Shown: positions 52,169 to 63,395, numbered from the stretch's first letter. The stretch: DNA of 64,000 nucleotides from Vreelandella neptunia (GCF_022489065.1 NZ_JAKVTW010000012.1:62001-126000), one strand, 5' to 3'. A program made the numbers and translations. Notes: generated by a model from the letters alone, not told the origin.

Positions 52169-53442
52169 ACATGGTGATTGGCCTGTCGCTGATTATTCTG
52201 TTTACCTTCGGTGTGCCGATTGCCATTTCTATTATCCTGGCATCGATTATCGGCATTGAATTCTTCACGCGCCTGCCACTGCTGCTGGTGCCGCAGCAGA
52301 TGTTTATCGGCATCGATAAATTCCCGCTAATGGCGATCCCATTTTTTATTCTTGCCGGTAACCTGATGGCGGCAGGGGGAATATCTCAACGGTTGGTGGA
52401 TTTGGCCAAATCCATCGTTGGCCGGGTGCAGGGCGGCTTGGCGATGTCCTGTGTACTCACCTGCATGATGTTTGCCGCGGTTTCCGGTTCCAGTGTGGCG
52501 ACCACCTTTGCTATCGGCGCTATTTTGATCCCCGCCATGGTAAAGCATGGCTACCCCAAGCCGTTGGCGGCTTCCATTCAGGCATCATCCGCTGAGCTTG
52601 GCGTGCTGATTCCGCCCTCAATTCCTTTGATCCTGTACGGCGTGAGTACCGATACTTCCATCGGGCAACTGTTTCTGGCGGGCATTGGCCCCGGCATATT
52701 GATTGGCTGTGCGCTGATCATCTTTCTCTACCTATTCTGCAAGATTCGTGGCTACGGTAAGGATGACTATAAAGACAGCACCGGCTTTATGATCTCGATG
52801 AAGCGCGCCTGGGTCGCGATGCTGATGCCGGTGGTGGTGATTGGCGGTATTTATGGCGGTGTTTTTACCCCTACCGAAGCATCCGCCGTGGCGGTGTTTT
52901 TTGCCTTAATCGTGGGTGGCTTCTACTACCGCGAGCTGAAAATGGACGATATGTGGCCGATTCTTCGTCAAAGTGTCATTTCCACCGCTGCGGTCATGCT
53001 GATCATCGCCGCCGCCTCGCTATTCAGTTTTCTGCTTAGCCGAACGGGACTGCCTGCGCAAATTGCTACCCTGGTGACCAACACCATCAATGACCCGCTG
53101 ATGTTTCTGCTGGTGGTCAATGCGTTGCTGTTAGTCGTCGGCATGTTTATTGAAACTTCCGCCGCTATTTTGGTACTGGCGCCGATCTTGACGCCGATCG
53201 CTATTCAGTTTGGCATTCATCCGGTTCATTTTGGCCTGGTTATGGTCGTAAACCTGGCCCTTGGCATGATCACGCCACCGCTGGGCGTGAACCTGTTTGC
53301 TGCCTGTGCGGTCGCCAAAATCTCGATTGATCAAATGCTGCCATGGCTAGTGCGCTTTGTGCTGGTGGTATTGGCTTGCCTGATGGCGATTACCTATATG
53401 CCGTGGATCTCGATGGGGCTGGTCAACATCTTCTACGGTTAA
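52165..53442 (+). CDS. TRAP transporter large permease (DctM family)
   Basis: A 425-residue channel protein with about 12 helices. FIGIDKFPLMAIPFFILAGN (about 48-67), AAVSGSSVATTFAIGAIL (about 107-124), GVLIPPSIPLILYGVSTD and MITPPLGVNLFAACAVA (about 371) are the DctM landmarks. ATG 52165 overlaps dctQ. An aldehyde dehydrogenase gene follows in the same direction. Confidence 0.93.
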   Translation: MNMVIGLSLIILFTFGVPIAISIILASIIGIEFFTRLPLLLVPQQMFIGIDKFPLMAIPFFILAGNLMAAGGISQRLVDLAKSIVGRVQGGLAMSCVLTCMMFAAVSGSSVATTFAIGAILIPAMVKHGYPKPLAASIQASSAELGVLIPPSIPLILYGVSTDTSIGQLFLAGIGPGILIGCALIIFLYLFCKIRGYGKDDYKDSTGFMISMKRAWVAMLMPVVVIGGIYGGVFTPTEASAVAVFFALIVGGFYYRELKMDDMWPILRQSVISTAAVMLIIAAASLFSFLLSRTGLPAQIATLVTNTINDPLMFLLVVNALLLVVGMFIETSAAILVLAPILTPIAIQFGIHPVHFGLVMVVNLALGMITPPLGVNLFAACAVAKISIDQMLPWLVRFVLVVLACLMAITYMPWISMGLVNIFYG

Positions 53443-53492
53443 GCTAATAGCGTTTTAAGTTACAAAAACATCAACAATAAAAGGAGTGCTGT

Positions 53493-54950
53493 ATGTCTCA
53501 CCCGTTAATGTTGCCCCCACAGCAGGCGCTGATTGCTGGAGAGTGGGTAGATACTGTTGCTACGCTACCAGTAGAGGCCCCTGCTACCGGCGAGCCCCTG
53601 GCGCGGATTGCGCGCAGCCAAGCGGAAGACGTCGATGCAGCGGTACAGGCAGCACGGCAAGCATTTGCCGGTCAGTTAGGTGAGTGGGCCCGCTGGTCTG
53701 CCCGGCAGCGCAGCGAATGGCTTCTGCGCTTTGCCGATGTGATCGAGGCGCATCACGAACAGCTAGCACAGCTCGAGTGTGCCGATACCGGTAAGCCGAT
53801 GACCCAAGCCAAAGGCGATATTGCTGCCTGTGCCCGCTACTTCCGCTTTTACGGTGGTGCGGCGGACAAGCTGCACGGTGAAACGATTCCCTTTGAAAAT
53901 GATTTTGCCGTAATGACGCTGCGCGAACCTTACGGGGTGTGTGCGCAAATTATTCCCTGGAACTATCCATCGCAGATATTTGGGCGCTGTGTGGCGGCGG
54001 CATTAGCCGCAGGCAATACCATTGTGCTCAAGCCCGCCGAAGATGCCTGTTTGAGCGTGCTGCGCTTGGCGGCGTTGGCGGTAAAACACGGCTTGCCTGC
54101 TGGCGCACTCAACGTTGTGCCAGGGCTGGGTTATGAGGCGGGTGCGGCCCTCGCTGGCCATCCCCAGATTGATCATCTCTCGTTTACTGGTTCGCCGGAG
54201 ACCGGTACCCAGGTTGCCCAAGCGGCGGCACAGCACCATGTGCCCGTCACCTTGGAGTTAGGCGGTAAATCGCCGCAGCTCGTGTTTGCCGATGCGGATC
54301 TTGATGCGGCGCTTCCAGCCGTAGTGCGCGGCATTATTCAGAACGCCGGGCAGACCTGTTCGGCAGGCAGTCGCCTGCTGGTGCAGCGTGAAATCGCTGA
54401 TAGTGTGGTGGCGAATCTTTGTGAGCGCTTTGCTGCTTTGCGTTGTGATGCAGGTGAAGCCGACGCTGACTGTGGCCCGCTGATCAATGCGCGCCAAAAA
54501 ACCAAACTGGAAGAACGTTTGTTGGCGGCCAAAGCCGATGGTATTCGCGTTGCGGCCATAGGAGAGCTAGCGTCGAGCGCACCGGCTGGTGGTCACTTTG
54601 TCCTGCCTCAACTGCTGACCGATATTCCGGACGGGCATGAAGTACTGCGCGAAGAGCTGTTTGGGCCGGTACTGGTGGTGCAGGTGTTTGAGGATGAAAC
54701 CGAAGCGCTGGCACTCGCCAATGCGACAGATTTTGGCCTGTGCGCAGGCATCTGGACGCGGGACGGGGGGCGACAACTACGCCTAGCCAAAGGCATTCGC
54801 AGTGGCCAGGTCTTTATCAACAACTACGGCGCCGCCGGTGGTGTTGAGCTACCTTTTGGAGGCGTTGGTCGCTCTGGTCATGGCCGAGAGAAGGGCTTTG
54901 AAGGCCTACGTAGCTACACACGGATTAAAACAGTCGCTATTAAACATTAA
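53493..54950 (+). CDS. NAD(P)-dependent aldehyde dehydrogenase
   Basis: A 485-residue aldehyde dehydrogenase. IIPWNYPSQIFG (about 150-161) and TIVLKPAED hold cofactor residues, LELGGKSPQLVF (about 252-263) the general-base glutamate, and NAGQTCSAGSRLLV (about 283-296) the nucleophilic cysteine. It oxidises an aldehyde to an acid. AAGGAG precedes the ATG. Its place after the tetronate TRAP genes suggests an aldehyde from sugar-acid catabolism, such as glycolaldehyde or a semialdehyde; not provable here. Confidence 0.92.
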   Translation: MSHPLMLPPQQALIAGEWVDTVATLPVEAPATGEPLARIARSQAEDVDAAVQAARQAFAGQLGEWARWSARQRSEWLLRFADVIEAHHEQLAQLECADTGKPMTQAKGDIAACARYFRFYGGAADKLHGETIPFENDFAVMTLREPYGVCAQIIPWNYPSQIFGRCVAAALAAGNTIVLKPAEDACLSVLRLAALAVKHGLPAGALNVVPGLGYEAGAALAGHPQIDHLSFTGSPETGTQVAQAAAQHHVPVTLELGGKSPQLVFADADLDAALPAVVRGIIQNAGQTCSAGSRLLVQREIADSVVANLCERFAALRCDAGEADADCGPLINARQKTKLEERLLAAKADGIRVAAIGELASSAPAGGHFVLPQLLTDIPDGHEVLREELFGPVLVVQVFEDETEALALANATDFGLCAGIWTRDGGRQLRLAKGIRSGQVFINNYGAAGGVELPFGGVGRSGHGREKGFEGLRSYTRIKTVAIKH

Positions 54951-54978
54951 CGGACGCTTCACCTTTACGGAGATAACA

Positions 54979-55857
54979 ATGACAACAGTACGGCAAGTAG
55001 GCATCGTCGGTGTCGGTTTGATGGGCCATGGGATTGCCAGCAGCTTGTTGCGCGCTGGCCATCAGGTCAGTTTTCTTGAGCACCCGGGTAATCAGCCAGT
55101 GGCAGACCTGTTGGCCGCTGGCGCCACCGCGCTGAGTTCAGGCCGGGAAGTGGCGCAGAAGAATGAAGTGGTGATTCTATGCGTCACTGGCTCGCCTCAG
55201 GTAGAAGCGGTGCTGTTTGAGCCCAACGGTGTGCTGGAAGGATTAAAGCCCGGTTGTGTTGTGGTGGATTGCTCCACCGCTTTGCCTAGTTCAACAGAGA
55301 AAGTCTCGGCCAAAGTGACTGACGCTGGCGGACGCTTTATGGATGCAGCGATGACGCGCACGCCCAAAGAAGCGGCGGAAGGGCGGCTCAACTTGATTGT
55401 TGGCGCGCCAAAAGAGCTGTTTGATGAAACGCTGCCACTACTACAGGGCTTTGCTGAAAATATTGCCCATGCGGGCGATGTAGGGGCTGGGCATACCCTT
55501 AAGTTGCTGCATAACTTCGTCTCTTTAGGTTTTTCGGCAGTATTGGCCGAAGCCACGGCGGCCTCTCGCAAAGCAGGCATCAGCGATACGGCGTTGTTAG
55601 AAGTGCTTGGCGCTGGCGGTGGGGGTGGCGTTGTGCTTGAGCGGCTGCGCCCTTATATCGCTGACAATGACCCGTCGGGCTTTAAGTTTAGCGTTGCCAA
55701 TGCCAGTAAAGACCTTGGTTACTATCACACCATGACCAATGAACTGGGAGTAGAGCGGGGCGTAGCGGGGGCGGTGCATGCCCTTTACGCCTCTATTGAT
55801 GATACTGCGCTGGCGGTGCCAGAAGTGATTGGCGTATTGGAAAGACGAAAACGGTGA
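54979..55857 (+). CDS. Beta-hydroxyacid dehydrogenase family oxidoreductase
   Basis: A 292-residue protein of the 3-hydroxyisobutyrate/tartronate-semialdehyde dehydrogenase group. GIVGVGLMGHG (about 8-18) binds NAD(P), DAAMTRTPKEAAEGRLNLIV (about 119-138) replaces the usual DAPVSGG loop, and the lysine in GHTLKLLHNF (about 174) is catalytic. The unusual substrate loop sets it apart from LtnD at 45680. ATG 54979 has CGGAG upstream. Together with the aldehyde dehydrogenase it may handle a second hydroxy acid taken up by the TRAP system. Confidence 0.85.
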   Translation: MTTVRQVGIVGVGLMGHGIASSLLRAGHQVSFLEHPGNQPVADLLAAGATALSSGREVAQKNEVVILCVTGSPQVEAVLFEPNGVLEGLKPGCVVVDCSTALPSSTEKVSAKVTDAGGRFMDAAMTRTPKEAAEGRLNLIVGAPKELFDETLPLLQGFAENIAHAGDVGAGHTLKLLHNFVSLGFSAVLAEATAASRKAGISDTALLEVLGAGGGGGVVLERLRPYIADNDPSGFKFSVANASKDLGYYHTMTNELGVERGVAGAVHALYASIDDTALAVPEVIGVLERRKR

Positions 55858-55940
55858 ATAAGCGTTTAATTTGCCAAGATGCAACTAATGCAGATAAAGG
55901 CGTTCCAAAACCGCTGATAATATCGATAATTTGTTTTTTG

Positions 55941-55956
55941 GTAGGGTATAGCCTAC
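55941..55956. promoter_or_regulatory. Imperfect palindrome upstream of the PAS-GGDEF gene
   Basis: GTAGGGTATAGCCTAC is symmetrical except for one central pair. It lies in the 264-base gap before the diguanylate cyclase gene, next to an AT-rich stretch that could be a promoter. It may be an operator; no known regulator is assigned. Confidence 0.35.
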
Positions 55957-56121
55957 TTTATGTAATTAAATCGTAAATAATGTGGTTGTTTTAGTAACCT
56001 TGGGGAGGGTTGTGAAGTAACATCGCGGGGTAGAAAATGTGGTGACCAGCTAAGAGAAGCTGACAGTGCTGATATCTAGCCACATGACTGCACTACTATT
56101 TTACAGGGATGAGTAAATAGA

Positions 56122-57869
<1,748 letters not shown>

Positions 57870-57935
57870 TTATTAAGCTATCTTCGATGATAGACAGTGC
57901 ATTCCGTTACTCTAAGCAGTGCAGGAAACAAACGG

Positions 57936-57950
57936 TTAGAGCCAGTTAGC
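57936..57950. promoter_or_regulatory. Motif shared with the MocR promoter, upstream of the aminotransferase
   Basis: TTAGAGCCAGTTAGC matches in 14 of 15 positions the complement of GCCAACTGGCTCTAA at 61025-61039. A weaker opposite copy (TTGGCTCTC, from 57967) lies close by. It sits about 140 bases before the aminotransferase ATG. The two occurrences flank the mocR-type gene and its probable targets, so this is likely the MocR recognition sequence. Confidence 0.6.
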
Positions 57951-58087
57951 ACTCGATAGTGTGACATTGGCTCTCTCTGGTGCGTCTGTCCCTCATGCTC
58001 GTAACGATTGGCCCTACAGCTTAATGGTTCGAACTCACTAGGCTGGCAAGCACGCTATCTCTTTATGGATTAAACAGGGTGCTTGTT

Positions 58088-59434
58088 ATGAATGCCAATG
58101 TTGCCGTTTCTGATTCCACTACACACAGTGTAGATAACCACTATGTGCACGGCCTGGATCGTCAGTATGTGTTTCACTCATGGGCGCAGCAAGGCAGTTT
58201 AGACCCCATGGTCATTGCAGGCGCGCAAGGATGCCGTGTCTGGGATTATGCAGGGCGTGAGTATTTGGACTTTAGTAGCCAGCTAGTCAATACCAATATC
58301 GGCCATCAGCACCCGAAAGTAATCAGCGCGATTCAAGCTCAAGCCGCTAGTTTATGCACCATTGCGCCGGCCCATGCCAACTTAGCACGCGGTGAAGCAG
58401 CTAAGCGTATTATCGCCAAAGCGCCGACTGGTTTTAGTAAAGTGTTTTTCACCAATGCGGGTGCGGATGCCAATGAAAATGCCATTCGCATGGCGCGGCT
58501 CTTTACTGGGCGAACTAAAATACTTTCCGCCTACCGCTCCTATCACGGTAATACCGGCTCAGCGATTGCCGCCACCGGGGATTGGCGGCGAGTGCCCAAC
58601 GAGTACTCCAGTGGGCACGTCCACTTCTTTAACCCTTACCTTTATCGCAGCGAGTTTTGGGCGCGGGACGAGGATGAAGAGTGTGAGCGCGCGTTAACCC
58701 ATCTACGCAGAGTGATTGAGTGCGAAGGTGCCAAGGCAGTCGCCGCTATCTTGCTGGAAACTATTCCCGGTACCGCTGGCGTCCTGCTACCCCCCAAAGC
58801 GTATTTACAGGGTGTTAGGCAGCTCGCCGATGAGTTTGGCATCGTGCTGATTCTCGATGAAGTGATGGCCGGTTTCGGCCGCACGGGGCGCTGGTTTGCC
58901 TTTGAGCACTACGACATGGCGCCCGACTTAATTGTCTTTGCCAAAGGGGTCAACTCCGGCTACGTGCCTGCCGGTGGCGTGATTATTTCAGAGCCAATCT
59001 CTCGCTATTTTGACGACCACTTTTTTGTCGGCGGGCTAACCTACTCCGGCCATCCGCTAGCGATGGCGGCGATAGTCGCGACCCTCGATGCGATGGAAGA
59101 AGAGGGCATCGTAGAGAATGCTGACGAAATGGGTAACGGCCCGTTAGCGAAAGGGCTGCAACAACTTGCCGAGCGCCACGCGGTGATAGGCGATTGGCGC
59201 GGCCTTGGTGTCTTTCACGCTCTCGAACTCGTCAGTGACCCGGTGCGTAAAACACCCCTGCCAGGGGCTGAAGTGCTAAAACTAAAACAGCAGTTGATGG
59301 AGCAAGGCCTGCTGGTCTTCACTGTCGAAAACCGCATACACGTGGTGCCGCCATGCATTGTGACGGCAGCTGAAGTGGAAGAGGGCTTGGCAATCTTGAA
59401 TAGCGTGTTTGAAAGCTACGCTGTACCGGCTTGA
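58088..59434 (+). CDS. Class III (omega) aminotransferase
   Basis: A 448-residue PLP-dependent aminotransferase. VFFTNAGADANENAIRMARL (about 120-139) and LILDEVMAGFGRTGRWFAF (about 254-272) are class III landmarks, and the PLP lysine is in VFAKGVNSGYVPAGG (about 286). Relatives act on taurine, beta-alanine, polyamines or other omega-amines. ATG 58088 is chosen over GTG 58079. It shares a promoter motif with the ABC transporter at 61129, so the amine it uses is probably what that transporter imports. Confidence 0.9.
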   Translation: MNANVAVSDSTTHSVDNHYVHGLDRQYVFHSWAQQGSLDPMVIAGAQGCRVWDYAGREYLDFSSQLVNTNIGHQHPKVISAIQAQAASLCTIAPAHANLARGEAAKRIIAKAPTGFSKVFFTNAGADANENAIRMARLFTGRTKILSAYRSYHGNTGSAIAATGDWRRVPNEYSSGHVHFFNPYLYRSEFWARDEDEECERALTHLRRVIECEGAKAVAAILLETIPGTAGVLLPPKAYLQGVRQLADEFGIVLILDEVMAGFGRTGRWFAFEHYDMAPDLIVFAKGVNSGYVPAGGVIISEPISRYFDDHFFVGGLTYSGHPLAMAAIVATLDAMEEEGIVENADEMGNGPLAKGLQQLAERHAVIGDWRGLGVFHALELVSDPVRKTPLPGAEVLKLKQQLMEQGLLVFTVENRIHVVPPCIVTAAEVEEGLAILNSVFESYAVPA

Positions 59435-59445
59435 TAAGGCGGCTC

Positions 59446-60933
59446 TTAAGTATTTAAAGCACTATCGTAGGCGAGACCCAGGCGCTGTATGCCTGGGTCG
59501 ATACGTTCCCTTTCAATAGCACCAAATCCCAAGCGGAAAAAGCGTCTCGGTGGGGCGGCATCAAAGAAGTGCTGGAAGCCAGGTTCAATGAGCACGCCTC
59601 GTTGAGCCGCATGCCAGGCAAGGCGCTGGGTATCGATGCTGGAATCTGCCTCCATCCAGAAGGCGCTAGAGCGGCTACTACTGTGGCTATGGCAGCCAGG
59701 TAACGCTTGGTCGATGGCAAGACGCATCGCATCCCGCCGCCGGTCAATCTCTTCCACATGCAGTTTGAGATAGCGCTCGTAGTAGCCCTGGGAAATAAAC
59801 TGTGCCAACTGGTGCTGTAAGGCCGCGGGCGGATGGCGATACATCATCCGCCGCAGTGCCCGTAATTCATCAATCAATTCCGCATCCGCTACCACATAGC
59901 CCATTCGCAGCCCTGGTGAGAGTGCTTTGGATAAGCTGCCCATATAGATAATCCGCGCACTCTGCGCACTGGCTTTCAGCGCCGGAAGCGCGAACTGATC
60001 GCCGTGAATCTCGGCGTCGTAGTCATCCTCGATGACGATTTGGTCTCGGTGGGGTAGTTGTGCCAGCAGGGCATCACGCCTGGCCCGGCTCATGGTGACG
60101 CCTGTCGGCACCTGATGGCTAGGCATGACATAGAGGTAGTCGCACTGCTGGGTGTTCTCCAGGCGCATACCTTCATTATCCACCGCCTGAAATTGCAGGT
60201 TGGCACCACGGTGGGCAAACACATTCATCGCTTCACGGTAACCGGGTGACTCCAAGGCTACTCGGGTCCCCCGATGGCAGAGCAGTTGCGCAATCAGGTA
60301 CAGCGCGTTTTGCGTGCCCATGGTAATCAGAATCTCTTCTGGCCGAGCAAAAATACCTCGCCGCGGTAAAATGCGTTTACGAAGTTGTTCAATCAGCAGT
60401 GGATCATCCTGATCGATGCGGTCACGCAGCCACGGTTTATCGCGCTGCGAACTTAATAAACGACGAGAAACATCGCGCCATTGGGCTAGAGGAAAGAGCC
60501 GCGTATCTAATTGGCCATAAATAAACGGGTACGCATACTCTGACCAATTGCCTGGTTTGAGAATCCCTTGGTAGTTAGTAGGGCGCTGAGTAATGCGTTT
60601 GTGCCAGTTTGGTGCAGTTATTGATTCAGCGCTTTTTTCAGTTAATGCTGTTAAAGATGAATTAAACACTAAATGCGGGTCGTAATAGTCAGGGTGCAAG
60701 TAATAGCCGCTACGCGGTCGACTTACTAAGTAGCCATCTTCGACCAGTGTTTCATAAACAATCGACACCGTATTACGTGAAATACCCAGCTGTTGAGAGA
60801 GTTTACGGCAAGAGGGAAGCGCGTCATCAATGGGCAAACTGCCTAAGCGAATCGCTTCCAATAGTGTTTCACGCAGTTGCTCCTGCAGGCAGGTGGAAGC
60901 GTTAGGGTCGACCTCAAGACACAGTGTTGTCAT
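59446..60933 (-). CDS. MocR/PdxR-family regulator (GntR HTH fused to aminotransferase fold)
   Basis: A 495-residue MocR-type regulator: a GntR winged helix (about 10-80, SCRKLSQQLGISRNTVSIVY) fused to a fold-type I aminotransferase domain (about 115-480) with the PLP lysine in YMGSLSKALSPGLRMG (about 330). Such proteins sense an amino compound through PLP. GGAGGAG precedes the ATG. It is divergent from the ABC transporter genes and converges on the aminotransferase gene, 11 bases apart; the shared GCCAACTG motif marks both promoters as its likely targets. Confidence 0.92.
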   Translation of the reverse strand: MTTLCLEVDPNASTCLQEQLRETLLEAIRLGSLPIDDALPSCRKLSQQLGISRNTVSIVYETLVEDGYLVSRPRSGYYLHPDYYDPHLVFNSSLTALTEKSAESITAPNWHKRITQRPTNYQGILKPGNWSEYAYPFIYGQLDTRLFPLAQWRDVSRRLLSSQRDKPWLRDRIDQDDPLLIEQLRKRILPRRGIFARPEEILITMGTQNALYLIAQLLCHRGTRVALESPGYREAMNVFAHRGANLQFQAVDNEGMRLENTQQCDYLYVMPSHQVPTGVTMSRARRDALLAQLPHRDQIVIEDDYDAEIHGDQFALPALKASAQSARIIYMGSLSKALSPGLRMGYVVADAELIDELRALRRMMYRHPPAALQHQLAQFISQGYYERYLKLHVEEIDRRRDAMRLAIDQALPGCHSHSSSRSSAFWMEADSSIDTQRLAWHAAQRGVLIEPGFQHFFDAAPPRRFFRLGFGAIERERIDPGIQRLGLAYDSALNT

Positions 60934-61002
60934 GCACTCCTCCTTCTCAGATAAACCCTCTCTGTACTTAAGCTAAGCATATTTCGTGCCAGTTTTAAGA
61001 TG

Positions 61003-61039
61003 GCCAACTGTCCTTTTACTTTACGCCAACTGGCTCTAA
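61003..61039. promoter_or_regulatory. Candidate MocR operator: direct repeat GCCAACTG
   Basis: GCCAACTG occurs at 61003-61010 and 61025-61032, 22 bases apart (about two helical turns), in the divergent promoter between mocR and the binding-protein gene. The second copy extends to GCCAACTGGCTCTAA, which recurs inverted before the aminotransferase. Direct repeats are typical of MocR binding sites. Confidence 0.65.
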
Positions 61040-61128
61040 TCGGAAGGAGGATAAAAAACTAGGGTGAAGTCACTTCAACTTGTAACCGTTTGGTTAGCGA
61101 TGGTTGTCCACTCTAGGGGAATAAGGCG

Positions 61129-61986
61129 ATGAAAAAAGTAGCTGTTTTAACCTCCGCACTAAGCGTTGGTGTCCTTGCTTTAAGCGTGTCATTAACCGTG
61201 ACAGCCGCCGACTTGGAAGAAATAGAGAGCCGTGGCTACATGAGCGTGGCCACCGAAGATAATTACGCACCGTTTAACTTTATGAGTGGTAGCGACCCTG
61301 ATGGCTTTATCAAAGACATCTTGATTGAGCTGGAAGAGTACTCAGACTTCGAAATCCGTCAGGATATTTTGCCGTGGACTGGGCTTCTGGCTTCCGTTTC
61401 ATCGGGCCAGTACGACATGGCGCTTACCGGTGCCTCAGTGACTGATGAGCGCCTGCGTGTATTTAACTACGCGCCGCCGTTTGCCTCTGCCCAGCACTTT
61501 TACATCAAACGGGCGGGCGATGACCGTATCAATAGCATTGAAGATCTAAGCGGCATGACGCTGGGCGTGCAGGCGGGTAGTGCACTGCTTTCGCGCCTTC
61601 CAGAGCTGGAAGTCATGCTGGAAGAGACCGGCGGCGAGCTGGGCGATGTTATGCAGTATGAAGCCTATCCAGAGATTTATGCGGATCTGGCCAATGGCCG
61701 TGTCGATTACGTGATCAATTCCATCGTGCCGGTTAATGACCTGATTAGTGAGCGCCCTGACGTATTTGAAGCGGGCCAAGCGGTCTCCGGCCCCGGCTAC
61801 GTGGCTTGGCCAATGCCCAAAGACAGCCCCGAGCTGCTGACTTACATCACTGACTTTATGAGCCACCTACGTGATTCAGGCCGTCTAGCAGAGCTACAGG
61901 AAGAGTGGTTTGGCGAGTCGTTTGACGATCTACCGACAACCCCCATCACCTCGGTGGAAGAGTTCCACGAAATGGCCGGTATGTAA
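61129..61986 (+). CDS. ABC transporter substrate-binding protein, family 3 (amino-acid type)
   Basis: A 285-residue periplasmic protein of the polar amino acid family. A signal peptide ends near VTAAD (about residue 27), then SVATEDNYAPFNFM, DILPWTGLLASVSSGQYDMAL (about 78-98) and ALTGASVTDERLRVFNYAPPF are typical. TAAGG precedes the ATG. It begins the operon binding protein-permease-permease-ATPase. Given the linked aminotransferase and MocR regulator, it probably binds an amino acid or amine. Confidence 0.92.
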   Translation: MKKVAVLTSALSVGVLALSVSLTVTAADLEEIESRGYMSVATEDNYAPFNFMSGSDPDGFIKDILIELEEYSDFEIRQDILPWTGLLASVSSGQYDMALTGASVTDERLRVFNYAPPFASAQHFYIKRAGDDRINSIEDLSGMTLGVQAGSALLSRLPELEVMLEETGGELGDVMQYEAYPEIYADLANGRVDYVINSIVPVNDLISERPDVFEAGQAVSGPGYVAWPMPKDSPELLTYITDFMSHLRDSGRLAELQEEWFGESFDDLPTTPITSVEEFHEMAGM

Positions 61987-61998
61987 GCGTGATGTATA

Positions 61999-62033
61999 AC
62001 AGCCGCTCACCGGATAAACGGTGCAGCGGCTGT
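61999..62033 (+). promoter_or_regulatory. Strong stem-loop after the ABC binding-protein gene
   Basis: ACAGCCGCTCACCG (61999-62012) pairs with CGGTGCAGCGGCTGT (62019-62033) with one bulged base and a 6-base loop. It starts 12 bases after the stop of the binding-protein gene and is followed by TGTGTCTTTATCC. It should limit read-through or protect the upstream message. Confidence 0.72.
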
Positions 62034-62063
62034 GTGTCTTTATCCAGCGAGTAAGGGGGACGC

Positions 62064-62705
62064 ATGGACAGTAGCGCATGGGGACTTCTCATTCAGGGGG
62101 CCTGGACAACACTGTGGATATCCGGCATCTCCATTGTCATTGGCGTAGTAATGGGGCTGATAATCGCCTTGCTAAGAGTGGCAAAAATCCCCGTTCTGCA
62201 TCAGTTGCTGGGGGTTTATATTAGCCTGGCAAGAGCCACACCGCTGGTAACGTTGGTGCTCTTCATCTTTTTAACCGCACCGACCATGGGCGTTAACCTT
62301 AATCGCAATGTGGCCGGTATTATTGCGCTAACCCTCAATACCACCGCCTTTAACGCCGAAATATGGCGCTCTGCATTCAACAACTTTTCCAAAGAACAGC
62401 GTGAAGCGGCGCTGGCGATTGGCATGACCCCTTGGGTCTATTTTCGCCGCATTATGCTGCCGCAAATCACCATCACCAGCCTGCCGGGATTGGTAAATGA
62501 GATGTCGTTTCTAATTAAAGGCAGCCCCGCCATAGCCGTCATCGGCGTGGTCGATTTGACCCGCGTGACCAATCGTATTTCAGCGGTAACCTACGACCCT
62601 CTGCCGCCCATTTTAGCGGCGGCGGCCTTGTATATGCTGATTATCAGTCTGCTGGTATGGCTTCAACGTGTGGCTGAGCGTAAAGCCAGCCGGCTGGCCG
62701 TCTAA
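62064..62705 (+). CDS. Amino-acid-type ABC transporter permease (His/Glu/Gln family), first
   Basis: A 213-residue permease with five helices. The opening LLIQGAWTTLWISGISIVIG and the loop EAALAIGMTPWVYFRRIMLP (EAA loop, about 112-131) are family features. GGGGGA precedes the ATG. It should form a heterodimer with the permease encoded 24 bases later. Confidence 0.92.
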   Translation: MDSSAWGLLIQGAWTTLWISGISIVIGVVMGLIIALLRVAKIPVLHQLLGVYISLARATPLVTLVLFIFLTAPTMGVNLNRNVAGIIALTLNTTAFNAEIWRSAFNNFSKEQREAALAIGMTPWVYFRRIMLPQITITSLPGLVNEMSFLIKGSPAIAVIGVVDLTRVTNRISAVTYDPLPPILAAAALYMLIISLLVWLQRVAERKASRLAV

Positions 62706-62729
62706 CATGGCCAACAAAGGGGAGCCTTT

Positions 62730-63395
62730 ATGAGCAACTGGGATATTCTTTGGTCATCGCATGATGTGTTTTTGAATGGCTTTTATAACACCTTAAAACT
62801 GTTCAGTTTATCCGCAGTGCTAGCGTTTATATTGGGCAGTGGCATTGTATTCTTACTGGAAGGGTCTCGTCCGCGCTTAAAAATTCCGCTGCGCATTTTT
62901 ATTGATGGTATGCGCATGCTGCCGTTTTTGATATTGGCTTATCTGCTCTATTACGGCTTACCCAGCGCAGGCATCCGTATGAGTGCCTGGACGGCGGGGA
63001 TCATTGCGTTAGTGATATACCATGGGGCTTACTTTGCGGAAATATTACGTGGCTGTCGCACCACCTTTGCCCAAGGGCAGGTTGAAGCGGCGGTCGCCCA
63101 GGGTTTTTCGCTGCCCAGCATGTTTATGCGCATTATTTTGCCGCAGCTGATTTTGAAGACAAGAGGATTGCTGGGTAACCAACTGATTATTTTGCTGAAA
63201 GATACCGCCTTTCTAGTGATCATCACCGTGCGCGAACTCACTGCGGCGGCGAGCAGCCTGTCGAGCACCTACTTCATTCCCATGGAGGCGTTCATTGTGG
63301 TGATCGGCTTCTACTGGCTGATCAGCATTGGTTTAGAACTGTTTATCAAAATGATTGGCCGTTTTGGCGCCAAGCGAGGATTCGAAAATGCCTGA
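62730..63395 (+). CDS. Amino-acid-type ABC transporter permease (His/Glu/Gln family), second
   Basis: A 221-residue permease with about five helices. [20 protein letters not shown] (about 12-31) and the EAA loop [20 protein letters not shown] (about 118-137) mark the family. GGGGAG lies upstream of the ATG. It overlaps the ATPase start by 8 bases, so the subunits are made together. Confidence 0.92.
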   Translation: MSNWDILWSSHDVFLNGFYNTLKLFSLSAVLAFILGSGIVFLLEGSRPRLKIPLRIFIDGMRMLPFLILAYLLYYGLPSAGIRMSAWTAGIIALVIYHGAYFAEILRGCRTTFAQGQVEAAVAQGFSLPSMFMRIILPQLILKTRGLLGNQLIILLKDTAFLVIITVRELTAAASSLSSTYFIPMEAFIVVIGFYWLISIGLELFIKMIGRFGAKRGFENA

